From Rhabditoides inermis (taxonomy: Eukaryota > Nematoda > Chromadorea > Rhabditida > Rhabditidae), in contig CAWZYM010000229.1 in assembly GCA_963966185.1 (NCBI GenBank), positions 43,501 to 107,500 on the forward strand: a DNA stretch of 64,000 bases, read 5' to 3'. Below are positions 12,841-25,829 of the stretch, piece by piece (position 1 is the first letter of the stretch; each line of letters opens with the position of its first letter). The translations under genes were made by a program, and so were the position numbers. The notes below the pieces were generated by a model. The model made no database searches and was not told where the DNA came from. It saw nothing but the letters and a program-made list of their open reading frames with translations.

Positions 12841-13511
12841 ATGTCTGTGTTCCACGACGAAGTGGAGATCGAGGACTTCGAGTTCGACGAGGAGAACCAG
12901 CTCTACCACTATCCCTGCCCATGTGGCGATCGATTCGAAATTGCACTGTGAGTTTCGCAATTGATTGTTTACTTGTTCTACAGTTCAAGTGTTAGTTTTA
13001 GTTTTATAATTGAAAATATATGGTAACTTGTTCCACTAAAACGCGTTCTCACGTCAACCTGTCAAATCAAAACATTGTGGCACGAACAAGCTGTCTGCGT
13101 TTCACTTGGTTTTACATCAAAATAGTGACGTTTGTAGATTATATAACTTGTTATTTGTTTCACATCTCTAGAAAACAGCGCACGTGTAATACACTGGCCA
13201 ACGACCGGTCGTATTTAAATAGCGCTGGAAGTTGAAGTTGAAGAGTATAGTATAAAAAAAACGAGGTGAGGTCACAAACTGCACATGTTCACATCGTTGC
13301 TCATAACTAAATGTACATTACATAGCTTAAAACAACTTTTGTTTTGCTACCGTAACCCACCGTGTTGAGTGATATGCTGGAGATGGGGGAGGACGTGGCG
13401 ACGTGTCCGAGCTGCTCGCTTCTCGTGCGGGTCATCTACGACCCAGACCAGTTCATCAAGATGGAGACACTCTCCCTCTCCGACCCACCCGCCAAAGAGA
13501 CCACCGCCTGA
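12841..13511 (+). CDS. dph-3: DPH3, CSL-type zinc protein of diphthamide synthesis
   Basis: Two exons, 12841-12947 and 13370-13511, give 82 residues, the usual length of DPH3. The protein opens [18 protein letters not shown] and carries the CSL zinc ligands as CPCGD (CxC) and CPSC (CxxC), with [19 protein letters not shown] matching the family closely. DPH3 supplies electrons to the DPH1-DPH2 iron-sulphur enzyme in the first step of diphthamide formation on eEF2 and also interacts with Elongator. The ATG follows an AG acceptor directly, suggesting trans-splicing with almost no 5' UTR. It is divergent from dcaf-1. No odd features are seen. Confidence 0.95.
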
Positions 13512-14607
13512 GCCTTTTGTGTCCTTAGTTTCACTTGTGTAGTTTACCTTATCTTTTCTCAACCTTACTATTTACCGGAGATGGTCCCGCTAAATACTGT
13601 CATCCCACTAGATAATTCTATAAAATTCCCTGCTATTGTTATCGTACTCGCGGGTACTTGTTGTTGAATTGTTATGAGTTTGATAAATGAAGCATGCAGT
13701 TGTGGAGAGTGCATCTGTGCAGTGAATACATAATGCATGTGGGCGTTTATTTTCGGCGCACCATCGTTCGAGATTTCTGTTTATGATTCTTTTCAAATTT
13801 GTATATTTGCGTCATTTCATCCCATTCTCTAGGAGCGTTCAGTTCTACGAGCCATGTCTTGAATGCCCTCGTAACGAATCAAGGAGTGGTTGAGTAGGAC
13901 ACATGGATTCTCCCGTTGTCCGCCGTGTCGTCTTCACAGACAGAGCGATCCGCCCTCGCGATTCATCATTCCAAGCCCCCGCTTCATCCAGCCTCATTTT
14001 TTCAGAAACCTTGTAATCCCAGGACGCTCCAATTTTCTTTTCTATAAATACTCAAATAAAAACGCGCGTTTCGACATCGAACTATAATTTAGGTGACGTT
14101 CATGAAAAATTACTTGTCGTACGACGGAAGTGCACTGTGTCATTCTCTAGTGGCAATTTAAAATAGTCGACATTGTTTTATTGTGTGTATGAACGTTCTT
14201 TTCTTCCTTATTCTCATTTCTCAAGTGCTCCGCCTTCTCATCCAATTATACTAATAATGTTTGCGTGTGACCAACGAGATTCAGTCAGATTTATAAAGAG
14301 CGAGCATATTGTCCCTAATTCCAATACGCCCCCATCCACCCTCCATCCGGAGTAGATTAGAATCTACGCGCGATATTGCGGATATACAAATTATATCATG
14401 CAATTCCACGCTGGTTTATTTTCGCTTCGTCGTTATTTACATGTTAGAATATACTGCGACATCCTGGTATAAATTTATAATTCCGTAATATTCTGAATTT
14501 TCTTAAGCAAGGTTGGTGTCTCTTGTATTCTAGGCGAACGAAGATAAAAAAAGAAGTCGCTATCGCTTACCTGTCCTTAATCATTTGCAAGCGGTCTCTC
14601 TCTCTCC

Positions 14608-14648
<41 letters not shown>

Positions 14649-15201
14649 TCCTCTTTTCCTCTCTAGTAGGTCTCTATAATGTGCTCCAACGCACGCCATC
14701 AACACTACATTACCGCATCATATTTCCTCCTAGTGATGTGGTGTTCGAATTCCAGTAGACCTCAATTGCCGGATACCAACATATTTCCATTTCAGTGTCT
14801 TTGTTTCTCCTTCTCTCATTCTTTCGCAGTCTCTCCCTTCTCCGGTAGACCGATGGTCGCTTACAGTCTTTCTCCATGACGCATACTACAGAACGAGGCG
14901 GCTCAGATTTCTATATTTGCAGATAATCACTCATTCCGAGCTTTGTTCTCGCAAACACTCCGCAATTCTCTCTCCTCCCTTTTTTCTTCCTCTTATCATA
15001 ATAATAATCACCTCATGGATTCTTTGTTTAATTCAGACTTTCAGCTCCCTCTCATAGTTAGTGACATTTATTGTCATTTGCACGATTCAAACAGAGTTCA
15101 ATATGCATGCTCTCAATGAGCCGATGATTACGTTGTCAGCCGATTGCGATTGTGAATTAGTGTGCGACAATTCACTCATTCTACATCTGCAGAGTAGCAG
15201 A
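13512..15201. other. 1.7 kb intergenic region, no gene recognised
   Basis: It contains a (CT)n tract near 14596-14650 and AT-rich stretches. Short open frames lack splice-supported continuation or family similarity. It includes the DPH3 3' UTR and the promoter of the small secreted-peptide gene. Confidence 0.5.
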
Positions 15202-15340
15202 ATGTCGTCTCCCCTCCTCTCCCTCCTCTTCCTCGTTCTTTTCGCGTGTCTAGTCGATGCCAGCTATCGGTCAACCAACTTCTACCGACGAATGAACAAC
15301 ATCGATTTGCCCGATTTCGAACAGCAGGCATACCAGGTGC

Positions 15341-15387
<47 letters not shown>

Positions 15388-15670
15388 GATTGTGGTTGAA
15401 TGATTAGAAAAGAATTCTTGAAAGAATTACCTCTTGTTGCATAAAACATAAAAACTTACTTATTTTTACAAAAGGGTTTCCATAACACTGACGAGACAAG
15501 GATAAAGTGAGCTCTTTCTTAACAGTTCACACATGCGCGGTCTTTGAGAAATGTGAACATTATTTCCTTCCAGGTTCCCCTTCAGCCGGAACCAGAAATC
15601 GACGATGGAGGTAAGGAGAGAGAAGCAGAAGAGAGAGAGAGAGAGGGGGAGAGAGAGAGGAAACGAGAGG

Positions 15671-15717
<47 letters not shown>

Positions 15718-16243
15718 AGAGAGGGGAAAGGAGAAAGAGAGGGGAAAGTGATTGAGTGAATCTAGCGCACATCACGTTCACGTTAGCTGAAACGCGATAA
15801 AATTAAGCACACATCACGTTCGCTACCATAATAGATTACGGAGACACAGAGGTTACACTGTTACGTGGATTCCATTACTTACGTTGGAATTTTGTCTTTT
15901 GCTCAATTGAAAAACAAAAATTGCGAACATGACATTGAACATGCTCTTTCCTAAGGCACAAAATATGTATTTATCACAAAATAGACGAAGGAGGAAATTG
16001 ATATCAGCAAAACGAAAAAAATGCTATAGCGATTCATACGTGATACTACTTCCGGCAGTTTGCTTTTACATGTGATGTGTGAGAGCTATTTTACATTTAG
16101 TGATCAACAGAAATACATAGTGGAAGCTGATGGAGGTTATAATTGATATACTTTCAGACCAAGACGATACTCTTTGCGTGAAGATCGGAACGAGGCGAGT
16201 GTGTGGATTCGTGCATCGATTGCTCAAGAACTACAACCGATAA
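15202..16243 (+). CDS. Small secreted protein, 85 residues, C-terminal CX8C loop
   Basis: Three exons (15202-15336, 15574-15610, 16158-16243) join in phase to 86 codons including stop. Residues 1-20 form a clear signal peptide (MSSPLLSLLFLVLFACLVDA). The mature part is short and acidic, then ends with two cysteines eight residues apart (CVKIGTRRVC) followed by a basic amphipathic tail GFVHRLLKNYNR. An AATAAA lies at 16300-16305. Size, signal peptide and single disulphide loop are compatible with a neuropeptide or hormone-like ligand, but I do not recognise the family and no typical KR-G processing site is present. A (CT)n array begins at the first donor. Confidence 0.75.
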
Positions 16244-16830
16244 CTGATCCATCCCCGCTCCCTCCATCTCCGCTTTGTAACAGCCCCACCTCAGCCAACA
16301 ATAAATATGGTTCACTTATGACGTATGATGTTGAAACCTGATGTACGTGCAAGCAGCCTATTTTACCTAATTCCATGTACTCTAATTTCTAATGACAAGT
16401 TACAACTCTAACTCATAACGTCACGGATGCTTGAAAAGGTAAGATTAATTCCTTGACGTGAGTGCGCAATGCAAGGCTTCACATTACTCATGTAATGCCG
16501 GGCTTGACTGCAACATTGCAGATATATGATATGGCTGCGCTACATCATATCATATTATATCTGACTCGCAATTTCACTGGGCTCACAGTCTCACTCGATC
16601 AAACAGCAATGTGCCTGTGGTTATATGGGAGAGCTCTCTGGTGAGAGAGTGAGAGAGTGAGAGAGAGAGGCACCGACTATCTCTCTCTGTTCACATGCCT
16701 CGAGCCAGACGCTTCCAGCAGAGTCTTTCTAGAGTGCGGCGGTATAGGCCCGCCGGCTCCCGCGCGCGCTGACCCCTCCGGGGATGGTCCCCTTATAAGG
16801 TCGCGGCCGGGACGGTGCAGGCAGATCACC

Positions 16831-17973
16831 ATGCATCTCCTCCTCCTCATCCTCCTCGCGGCTCCCGCCCTCGCCGGACCCACCACTCCCAGTAGACCCA
16901 CCACTGCTGAATCTACTCCTGCCGCTTCCCCCACCGTCGCCCACTTCTCGTCCTCGACTGTGCCCTCGTCCACTACCGTATCCACCACCACTCCTACCAC
17001 GACCACCCAGGCTGCTATTGGCACAGTGAGTACCTTCCAGCATGTGCACATTCCATCCGCTCTTCCCTTGCAGATCCGTCAGTGCACATGTGAGGAGACG
17101 GCCGACTGTCGCGACAACGCCTTCAAGAACATCACCACCTGCTTCGATGAATGCGACGCCACCCTCGGAAGTGAGTACCGTAGCCTAGATCACAGTACCG
17201 TATCCCGATTCTAATTACCGTACCCCTGTTCAGTTTTCGGCAAGGACACGACGCACTTCCTCTCCTGCTTCGAGAAGTACGCGGATGGAATGACCCAGGC
17301 CGAGATCTGCCTGCGCGACAACATCGGAGAGATGTGAGTACCGTACCCAACACTGCAGAATACAGTACCCTAATGTACCGTATTGCAGCTGCAACGCCGG
17401 CAATACGACCGCCTTTGTGCCGATGATCGACTACGACCAGTACAGCGGATTCCACTTCAGGAACAAGACCATCAAGGTACCGTAATCCGAGTACCACTAC
17501 TCATACAGTAACCCGCCGTGTTTCAGGGAGGCGCGTTCAGGCAGAAGGCGCACAAGCACTTCCACGTCTTCCAGAAGTTCTCGCACTGCGCCAAGCACTG
17601 CACCCACAAGCGCATGGCCGCCTGCTACGCTGACAAGGGGTACGTCGGGTTACGGTATATTGAATGAGGATTACTGTAGGTTGCATGATGATTACTGTAC
17701 TCTGTCCATTGCAGTTGCGGCATCGTGCTGCCGTCTCCGTCGTCTTTTGCCGAGACCATGGACAACTGTGCCAAGACGTTCAAGGGAGCCGGGGCCAAGT
17801 GGCGCCAGACGTGCCAGTGTCTGCTATTCGAGAAGAAGGTACGGGTGGGGTACAGTAGACGGCGGGTTACGGTAGCCAGATACTGTATTATTCATTCTCG
17901 CTTATTGCAGGTGACGACTCTGGCTGGCAGCTGCGCGGTGATGGGAATCCCCCAGGTCCTCAAGCAGTTCTGA
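16831..17973 (+). CDS. Secreted cysteine-rich protein of unknown function, 259 residues
   Basis: Seven exons (16831-17025, 17074-17170, 17234-17333, 17389-17476, 17527-17639, 17715-17838, 17911-17973) join in phase to 260 codons. The N-terminus is a signal peptide (MHLLLLILLAAPALA). A Pro/Thr/Ser-rich stalk follows (residues 16-65), probably O-glycosylated. The rest is rich in cysteine (QCTCEETADC, CFDEC, HCAKHC, CQCLLF), suggesting disulphide-bonded extracellular domains. I know no function for this family. Four introns are packed with TACCGTA/TACGGTA/TACTGTA heptamers. A GATAAA about 50 bp after the stop may serve as polyadenylation signal. Confidence 0.85.
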
Positions 17974-18145
17974 TCTCACCTACTCCCACAACCCACCCCA
18001 GTGCTTCTATTGTATATTCAGTTACGATAAAGTTCTTTGAAACATTACTGATGTATACCATAAAACGAAACACAGCACAAGCACAATGGATCTTGTTGTT
18101 TTGAATACACGAGAAGTCAGGATACTAGAAAAAAAACTTCTAATT

Positions 18146-21100
18146 CTAGTCGAAGCGAAGAATCTCGACAGATAAGAGGGGGCCGTTGTTGAATCCGCCA
18201 ATCACGTACAGCTCCTGGATAGTACGATAAGATACGAAAATGGTTACCAACACAAATTACCAATAACTTACATGATTGAGTTCGACGACAGCACAGTCCT
18301 GACGTGCTTTCTTGAGAGAAGGAAGCGAGGTCCACGAGCCTTTGTGCAGCATCTTTAAGGCACAACGGCGTTTAGAATTACCAAGGTTCATCGAAATTCA
18401 TTCTCGAGAACTGGGCGAAACTGATAACACGTAGCGGGAATCGTACCGGCATAGCATGGTCCGTGAAACCACGGCATTTCACCACGATCAGTTAAAAACG
18501 GAAATTGTTTTTTCCCTGCAAGAGTTGCTACAGAATCCGCCAGGCTCCCGGCACGAAAAGAAAAACAAATAAATTTTCGTCCAGAATGGCGTAAACTTTC
18601 GCGCTCCAATTGAAATTATCCTTTTGTAACCGCGACGCAACTTGATTTCTTTTTAACTAACGTGAACCGCCGTGGAACCATGAGCGTTACCACAACACTA
18701 CAAAGACATGTGCTGTCGAACTCATATCGACGAGATGCGTACAGAGCTCAACTTTCCAATAAGAATTTGGCGCTTTTCGCATTCGCGTTCGCATTCGCTT
18801 TACCATGCTTCGCACGTGCACATGTTGGTAGGTAATGCGGAAACGCCGTTCTTTCGCATTGGGCCCACTGAAATTTGAGGAAAAAACGTACCTTGACATC
18901 GTGCACATAATTTTCGGTGCGGTGATAGCCGTATTTGTCTTCCGTCACGCACTTTCCACCGGCGATCAAGACTCGATTATCGCACGACACTGCGCCCACC
19001 GACTGTACACGTACCTTCTGTAATATGCACACTATCCACTCCACTCAGCATTCTATTAACATGGACAGTGCACACGTTCGCAGTGAGCTTTTTCTACCAA
19101 ATTGATATACAGCCCAGGGAATATTTAGTTCCGCCACCACTCCGCTCGTCCGGCCCGCATTTGAAAATTGCGCGCGCGCGAAAGTTTGAGAGTTAATTTA
19201 TTTTTTCTCTCGAAAGTCTATCGATTTTTGCCGCCTCGCACTCTGCGCTCTCTACTGGCGGAAACTAAATTTGCCCACCCACTGGAGGAGGTAGCCATAA
19301 GATATCAAAAGTCATAGCCGGGGCGCGGCTCAGTGGATAGAGCGTTCGTCTCTCAATCTCACGGTCGCTGGTTCGATCCCCCTCGGAGTCAACCATTCTT
19401 GTTAAGTTCACTCAGCCCCTGTGGTTTGGCAAACCACTCTCATGGTAGCCAGAAGGCGTCACAGCTCCATCTACGGACTCAAGAACGGAACTTGTCGTAA
19501 TCCAAGAACCCCATCTTGTTCTCGACTAGGAGGATCCCGGATTCAACCGGCTAAAAACACCACTGCGTTCAAAACACAAAAAATGCTTTCCCCAACTTGT
19601 TGATTTTTAATTAGAATTTTGATTTCCGATAGTTTAAACATTACTCCTTATTTGGCGCGCCGTATATCTATCTCGGACGGTTTCAGAGCACTTTTTTTCG
19701 CCACTGCACCACCCTGGTTGCTCCGCAACCGTCCGAGATAGAATACGGCGCGCAGAAAAAGAATTGGTGTTAAATCATCAAAAATTCAATTTAAAAAGCA
19801 AAATCAAAACCCGGAACTGCGTTGACCGGTTTTCGAAAAAAAAAGACGTCCCAGAGAAGTCCGGAAAGAATCGGCAAATTGAAAAGCATATCCGGAGAGC
19901 GAACCCACACCCTACCGCTTGACAGACGGCCGCTCTATCCACTAGGCCACCGCCGCTGTTTCACAGCTCGCGCGAATGGAATGACAGGCCGCAAAAGCTA
20001 TCCACACGGTTTAGCTCCAAAATTTGAAACGTAAATATCTCGAAACGTATGTCCGGTCCTGTGGGTTTGAAAACGATTTTTGACTAGTGACCTCCTAGGG
20101 TATCTCTGATATCAGTTTGGTCACCATCGGCTTCTGTGACCTAAACGACACTCCATGTAAGCATGTTTTCATAGCTAACTGCGAACTTGTGCACTGCCCA
20201 TGTAAGCATCGAAGAATCAATTTAAAACTCACATCAGGCATTGTGGAGGTCACCCACCTCCCAGTATTGGTATTGCAAGTCTGAACCTAAAAAATTATAA
20301 ATTGCGCCGTTGAACTCATATGCACTGCATACCGTGTTGACGGATACATTGCCGTTATATCCACCGATAGCCATTAGCTGTCCCTTCAAGTCACACAGAG
20401 TGGAACAGTCAGACACATCATTCGGGAAAGCCCCGAGACGAACCCATCTAGAGCCTAAATGAGTGATAGACATTTGAAAGAAATAATGTGAGCGAAAATG
20501 CAAACAATAAAAAATGAAATAATTGAGCAATATGGTGCAATTATAGATACAGATACAAATGCATATATTTAGCTTTTTTCTTTAAAAAAAAAAACTGATC
20601 TCAGGCGGGGCCCCCATCTCGGATTTTATGGAAACTTATAGGTATAAACGGAAGTTAGAAACACAGTGGCTACTTATTTTTGCCGCTACATGCCACAAGT
20701 CCTCATTTTCAGACAAGCGAAAGTAACACAGAATCGTCGTTTTTTTCCGTAAAATTGCTAATGTGTTAGGTTAATGAGTTTTAATAATACTCTGAGTCAA
20801 AAATAAGTCGTCACTGTTTCTTTAGGTCCTATATCGCGAAAAGAAATTTTAAACTTTTTATAACATCTTATAAGTCGCCTCTTGGACATGACAACGAGAT
20901 CTGAAATCACTAAACTCTTTCACTTCAAAATCGCTATATCGCTAACTTCGTTTCATCATTCTAATCAACTTTGTAATTAGTTGCTTCCGAAACGGAGCTC
21001 ATATTTATGGTCTAATATGCGTCTGAAGTAGCAAACATAAAAAAAATGCATTTTTAGTCCAAAAGTAAAAAGTGCCTTGATGATACAGCCTTTTTTTGTT

Positions 21101-23984
21101 GGCAATTTGTTGTACACACGCGATTTTTTTTGGATAGTAGCACAGCGCGCCCCACAAAAAAAACGATGCGCGCGGGGGCCGCGCCGCCAGTGAATGGGCG
21201 CGTAGCGATTTCCGTCGAGGAAATATTGCGCTCGAGCACGAGCTCTTGCTGGTACTTCGCAAAGGGGACGCGTCGCGTGGTTCGCGAGAGCGGTCTGCGC
21301 GCGCGCCGTTGTCAACTGTGCAACTATCCGCCATGCAACAAGTTAGAAAGATTAGAATGCTGAAACGAAGAGTTCCGTCGTTTCGTGGTTGCAGATTGTG
21401 GTTATCATGTCAAAGAGCCGGAATAATTTGTTTCATTTTTGACATGATATAAAAGTGCGAAAAAAAATTGTTTTTACGACTTGGATCTAACACTCAGACT
21501 TGGACCTGTCGGCTGGGATATTGAGTGACAATTTGACAAAGTGACAATTTCACTTAAAAATGCTATTATACTGGTGAAAAGTTAATGAAAACTTGTTTCT
21601 AGCATAAACTCAAGTCATACGAGCCGATAAACACATCCGTATGTGATACGCATCTCGAGTTCAATAGTAATAGCCAGAATTTGTAAAGCGCGCCAATTCA
21701 AAATTCAAAAATTTTCTGATTGAGGATCAATAAAACTGTCACTTTAACCTTCATGTAAACTTATTTATAGATTTTCAAAATCCGAGACAGTCACAATTTT
21801 TCTAGTACCGCTCGCCGTACATGAAATCGTGATAAATGTCAATACGTGAGATCACGCTGACGGTCAGTCCAATGTTTATCGGAATGAAACTCGACTAAAC
21901 AATGAGTTTTGTAGACGTTGAAGGGATCATTTCGAAAAGGCTGTCACCTGAATAACACACACCTGCATCTCCAGAAGTGAACGCCTCGACAGTGTTCGAT
22001 CCCAGATCAGCCACACAGATTCGACCGCCAAGTGATGTGTGACAGATGATCTCGCCACTGTACACAGACACACATTCACAATGTACAAAAATAGGATTCT
22101 CACCAGCTGCCGGTCGCTCGATGCTGCAGAGTCCACGAGCCTCCATCGCTGCTGGTGAACTTGTACACATCACGACTGAGACACAGATATAAGAGGATAT
22201 TGTGATATTGTGAATAGTATTCACTTTCCCGAGACGACACCGACAGCGTACATGGAATCACCAACGACGCACAACTTCCAGAAGCAGTCACCCGGCGGGG
22301 TCGCCAACGGAAGCCACTTGCCTACAAGAATCATAAAATCAATCAATGTAACGTGGAACTGTCCCTCATCTTGTGAAACTGTTCCTCACTCGAAATCTAC
22401 TTTTCTGTCTGGAACTCTTACCGTGTTCCAGAACGGCCATCACCTTGCTGGCGCAGTAGATCGTTCCTAGGAAGTTCACGGCAGAGCAGCGTTCCCTGAA
22501 CACAAACACAATCTAGAACGTGTATCTTCTGGATGTGTGGTGTTCCTATCGTTCGCGACACCCGAAGCGGCGAATGCCGCTCAATCCACACAGGGAAGGA
22601 GCACAAGAGCATCGCACACCTCAAAACTGGTGCTCCTCCTCCTCTCTTACCTCCAACAATTTATATAAAAAGAACTCCGTACATGGCCTGTGTGAGCTTG
22701 GGTCCTTTCGTCCACCCGCCACTAGGCTTCCAATCGAGACGGCGGTTGCGGGCGGAATCCGGAGCCGTCTTCGCCACAGCCTAACACGCACATTACAGCC
22801 AATCGACGGTCTACTCACCACAACAGCTTCGTAGAGGATCTGAAAGCACTCGCGGTCTTCCGTGACGAGTGGCTCCTTGCCGACCTTCACGAACAAGAAG
22901 TCCTTCTTCAGACATGACAGACGCACCAACGCGAGCAGTCTAAAACGAGGGTACTTGAATTCATGAATTGATTGGAACTGAACCACTCACTCCTTCATGT
23001 GCTGTTTCCTGTTGCCCAGATCGGCCCGCACCCAGTTGCACACACCAGTGAACACACTCGATTCACGACAGCGGAGCGACTTGTCTATAAAAAGAAATGA
23101 ATTCAAAATCGGAAACTACACCAACCAGAAAGTAGAGTACAGATGTCGTCTTTCTCCAATCCCAGGAACTCGGGAGAGTCGATCAGCGAACTGAATGGGT
23201 TTTCGTCAACACCTAATACCTAATGTCTCACTCGAAGTTGCGGCACATCATATTCCACGCGAGATCCTTCATCTCCGTGCAGGAATAGAGACGCGAGTAC
23301 GACCACATCTCAATACAGTTCGAATCAGTGATGTTTGCAAGAAGAAACCTAAAACAACGTGCCAAGAAAATCAATCAATATGAATTGCTCACTTGGAACA
23401 TCGCTCCTTCAGCCTGTCCAGCTGCAGATAGCTGGCCTCTTGCAGAAGTCGCGGCGCGATCGACTCGTCTAAAACGTATTCACAATCTTACATACCGTAC
23501 TCACCGATTTCGATCTTGTACGTGTACATGTACTCCAGTAGAATCTCCACAATCTCAGCATCCATGTCCTGAACACACACAGTAGGTTTGATCGAAGTAC
23601 AGGAGAAGTACTCACCAACGTGACCTCTCCGACGACGGCTTCCTTGAAATCGGAGTGCAAGACGCGCGTGAAATGCGGAGACGCCGCTGACAGAACGGCC
23701 ATGTGCGCCATGAACTGAAAGATAAATTATACAAAAACAACAACCTAACTATATCAAAGAAGATTGACGCCACACGCCACATACATTCAACACCCACCTC
23801 TTTCGGCGCAGTCTTGTCGACGTCGACCGAATTTCTACGAGAGATGATCTTCAAATCGCACATGTCACCCGTGCTGAAAGAGGTTCAGTTCATTTCATAA
23901 AACCATAACCGATACGCAAAACACAACCCACATTCGCTGTTCGTTGAGTCGCGCATGGAAGTCGGAGCAATCCGGAATATCCAT
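18146..23984 (-). CDS. BTB-BACK-Kelch (KLHL-type) protein, probable CUL3 adaptor
   Basis: The start at 23984 lies just after a TTTTCTAG acceptor; the stop is at 18146-18148. BTB domain: DMCDLKIISRR, then FMAHMAVLSAASPHFTRVL and IVEILLEYMYTYKIEID (about 23880-23480). BACK-like helices include LLQEASYLQLDRLKERC, NCIEMWSYSRLYSC and VRLSCLKKDFLFVKVG (to about 22830). Kelch-type repeats follow in separate exons, with GG turns such as LMAIGGYNGNVSVNTV (near 20380), VLIAGGKC (near 18960) and LYVIGGFNNGPLL (near 18200). Family members recruit substrates to CUL3 ubiquitin ligase or organise actin; the substrate is unknown. Introns between the last kelch exons are 0.5-1.4 kb and contain tRNA-like modules, a hairpin and a MITE. 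Exact exon joins in the middle were not all resolved. Confidence 0.85.
19318..19395 (+). repeat. tRNA-like (SINE head) module
   Basis: An A-box-like GGCTCAGTGGATAGAGCG and a B box GGTTCGATCCC are spaced as in a tRNA gene, inside a kelch-gene intron. The flanks do not form a clean tRNA acceptor stem and no tRNA identity is evident. I read it as the head of a tRNA-derived SINE or a tRNA pseudogene. Confidence 0.6.
19654..19753. repeat. Inverted repeat hairpin (about 27-bp arms, 50-bp loop)
   Basis: The left arm contains CGCCGTATATCTATCTCGG and the right arm the matching CCGAGATAGAATACGGCG. It lies midway between two oppositely oriented tRNA-like modules in a kelch-gene intron. Confidence 0.8.
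19895..19965 (-). repeat. tRNA-like (SINE head) module
   Basis: The minus strand reads TGGCCTAGTGGATAGAGCGG followed by a B-box-like GGGTTCGCTCTCC. It faces the module at 19318-19395 in convergent orientation. Confidence 0.55.
20656..20832. mobile_element. Short MITE related to the element at 54032-54398
   Basis: The ends read ACAGTGGCTACTTATTTTTG and, inverted, CAAAAATAAGTCGTCACTGT. The interior shares CAGAATCGTCGTTTTTTT and ATGTGTTAGGTTAAT with the larger copy at 54032-54398 but lacks its tRNA-like segment. It lies in a kelch-gene intron. The flanking TTAA is degenerate here. Confidence 0.75.
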
Positions 23985-24701
23985 CGTGGATAACGGAAGG
24001 ACGACTAGAAAAACATGGTACATGAATTATAATATTGCACAACTAAATATACGAATAATATTGATATAAAACGTCAAAACAACGAAAATTGGTGGTAAAA
24101 AGTGAGGCGAGCAAGGGGCGCGGCAGTGAGTGGATAGACACGCATAGTTGAGATGGCTAGAGTGTGACGACACGGGTGCAAGCATGCGTCCCTCTTTTTT
24201 GAATTGTTTTTTATTGCTGTTGTACATTTTCATGTTTATGAAATTTATTCCAGTAGGATGTGGGTGTCAGTGAGAGAGAAAGTGAGGAGAACGGTTGCGG
24301 CAGTTTCTGGAGAGGCAATGCACTCTCGGCCGCGAGTGTCGCAGTGCTAGGGAAGTGGTCCTCCCTGTTTGGATGGCCACACTTCTACTGCACACAATTC
24401 GCCGCTAACGACGGCCATTCGATCAATTGTATCGTATTAATATTACTTCAACAACAACACACTAAATTCATAATCGTTTATTCGTCTGGGTAAGACAGGA
24501 AGGAGTCTTTTCTAAAAGAGAATGTAAGAGTACGAGCTTCTGAGCTACACGATGGGATCAGGCGGCTGTCATTCAGACAAATTAACTAGGTCACATCTAT
24601 ACATGATTTAAAAGACTCGGAAGTGTCGATCAGACATTCTAACGGCGATTACAGCAATTGACAAAGCTAGAGACGTGTAAGTGGGATGAGTGTGAAGTGG
24701 T
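23985..24701. other. Intergenic region, nothing recognised
   Basis: This lies upstream of the Kelch gene and downstream of the MSP-domain gene. Open frames here are short and give no family match. It presumably contains the Kelch gene promoter. Confidence 0.45.
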
Positions 24702-25789
24702 CTACTTGGCGACAAACGGCACAGTGATCGACTTGGCATCGGCGGCCGCCTTGAACAGTGTGGCCGGATCAGTGTCCGCATCTTGCGCCTGCAACATTGA
24801 TTGAGTTAAAATAGATATTAGATGATATTCAGTAGTGATATAGAATATGGGTTAGGTGACGGAGACGTACCGCAGTGCACATGACGATGAGCTTGTCCGC
24901 CTTGGCAGGCGCCGCGATACGCGCAATGTTCACTTCCGTCGACTTGCCAGCCTCCACGAAGCACATCACGGGGTTCACGCTGCAATACGGTATGTAGAAT
25001 CATTATACGGTAGGCAGTCGAACCGGTAGAGGTTGTTGTCCGAGCACTTGATCTTGATGGCGAGCCGTCCTGTCGAAGTGTTAGAGATCTGAAGTTCAGA
25101 ATACAGTAATCCCACTGAGTGCTGTAATAACGACTACACGATACCTTAATGTTCTGGTCGCCCGCCTCAGCGCCCCACTTCATCTCGGAAGGAGACAGCT
25201 TCATTCCCTCGATAGAAGCCTAGAGAGGAGTGTTGAGAGAGAAAGAGAGAGCGGAGAGAGAGGAGGGAAGAGCCACACCTCCTTTTCGTCCTTCTTCTCC
25301 TCCTTCTTGTCTTCCAACACGAGGAAGGGGATGGTGATTGTCTTGGCAGCCGGTCCAACAGTCTTGAACAAAGCAGCCGCGTCCGAGTCAGCCGCCTTCG
25401 CCTGTATCGATCGATTGTCGATTGATTGGGAGAGAGAGAGAACATACGGGAGTGCACACGACGACGAGTTTGTCCATCTTGGCAGGAGCGGCGATGCGAG
25501 AGACGGCGATGTCCGCAGACTTTCCACCCTCCACGAAACACAGCACAGGATTCACACTGCAAACCATATCTCTCACATCAATCGATCGATACTCACCGGT
25601 AGAGGTTGTTGTCAGAGCACTTGATCTTGATGGCGAGCCGGCCGGTAGTCGTGTTAGTGATCTAAAATTGAAAGTACAGTAACCCAAGTACAGTAATGGG
25701 TACGTTGATCTTCTGGTCTCCGGCGTCAGCGCCCCACTTGAGGTCGGCGGGGCTGATCTTCATTCCATCGACAACAGCCTATAGAAAAA

Positions 25790-25829
<40 letters not shown>

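Noticed and set aside
19318..19395. Functional tRNA gene
   Set aside because: A and B boxes are present, but acceptor-stem pairing and a clear anticodon arm are not evident, and similar degenerate modules are scattered in repeats.
24260..24493. 77-codon plus-strand gene
   Set aside because: No signal peptide, splice partners or recognisable motif; the frame is short enough to occur by chance.
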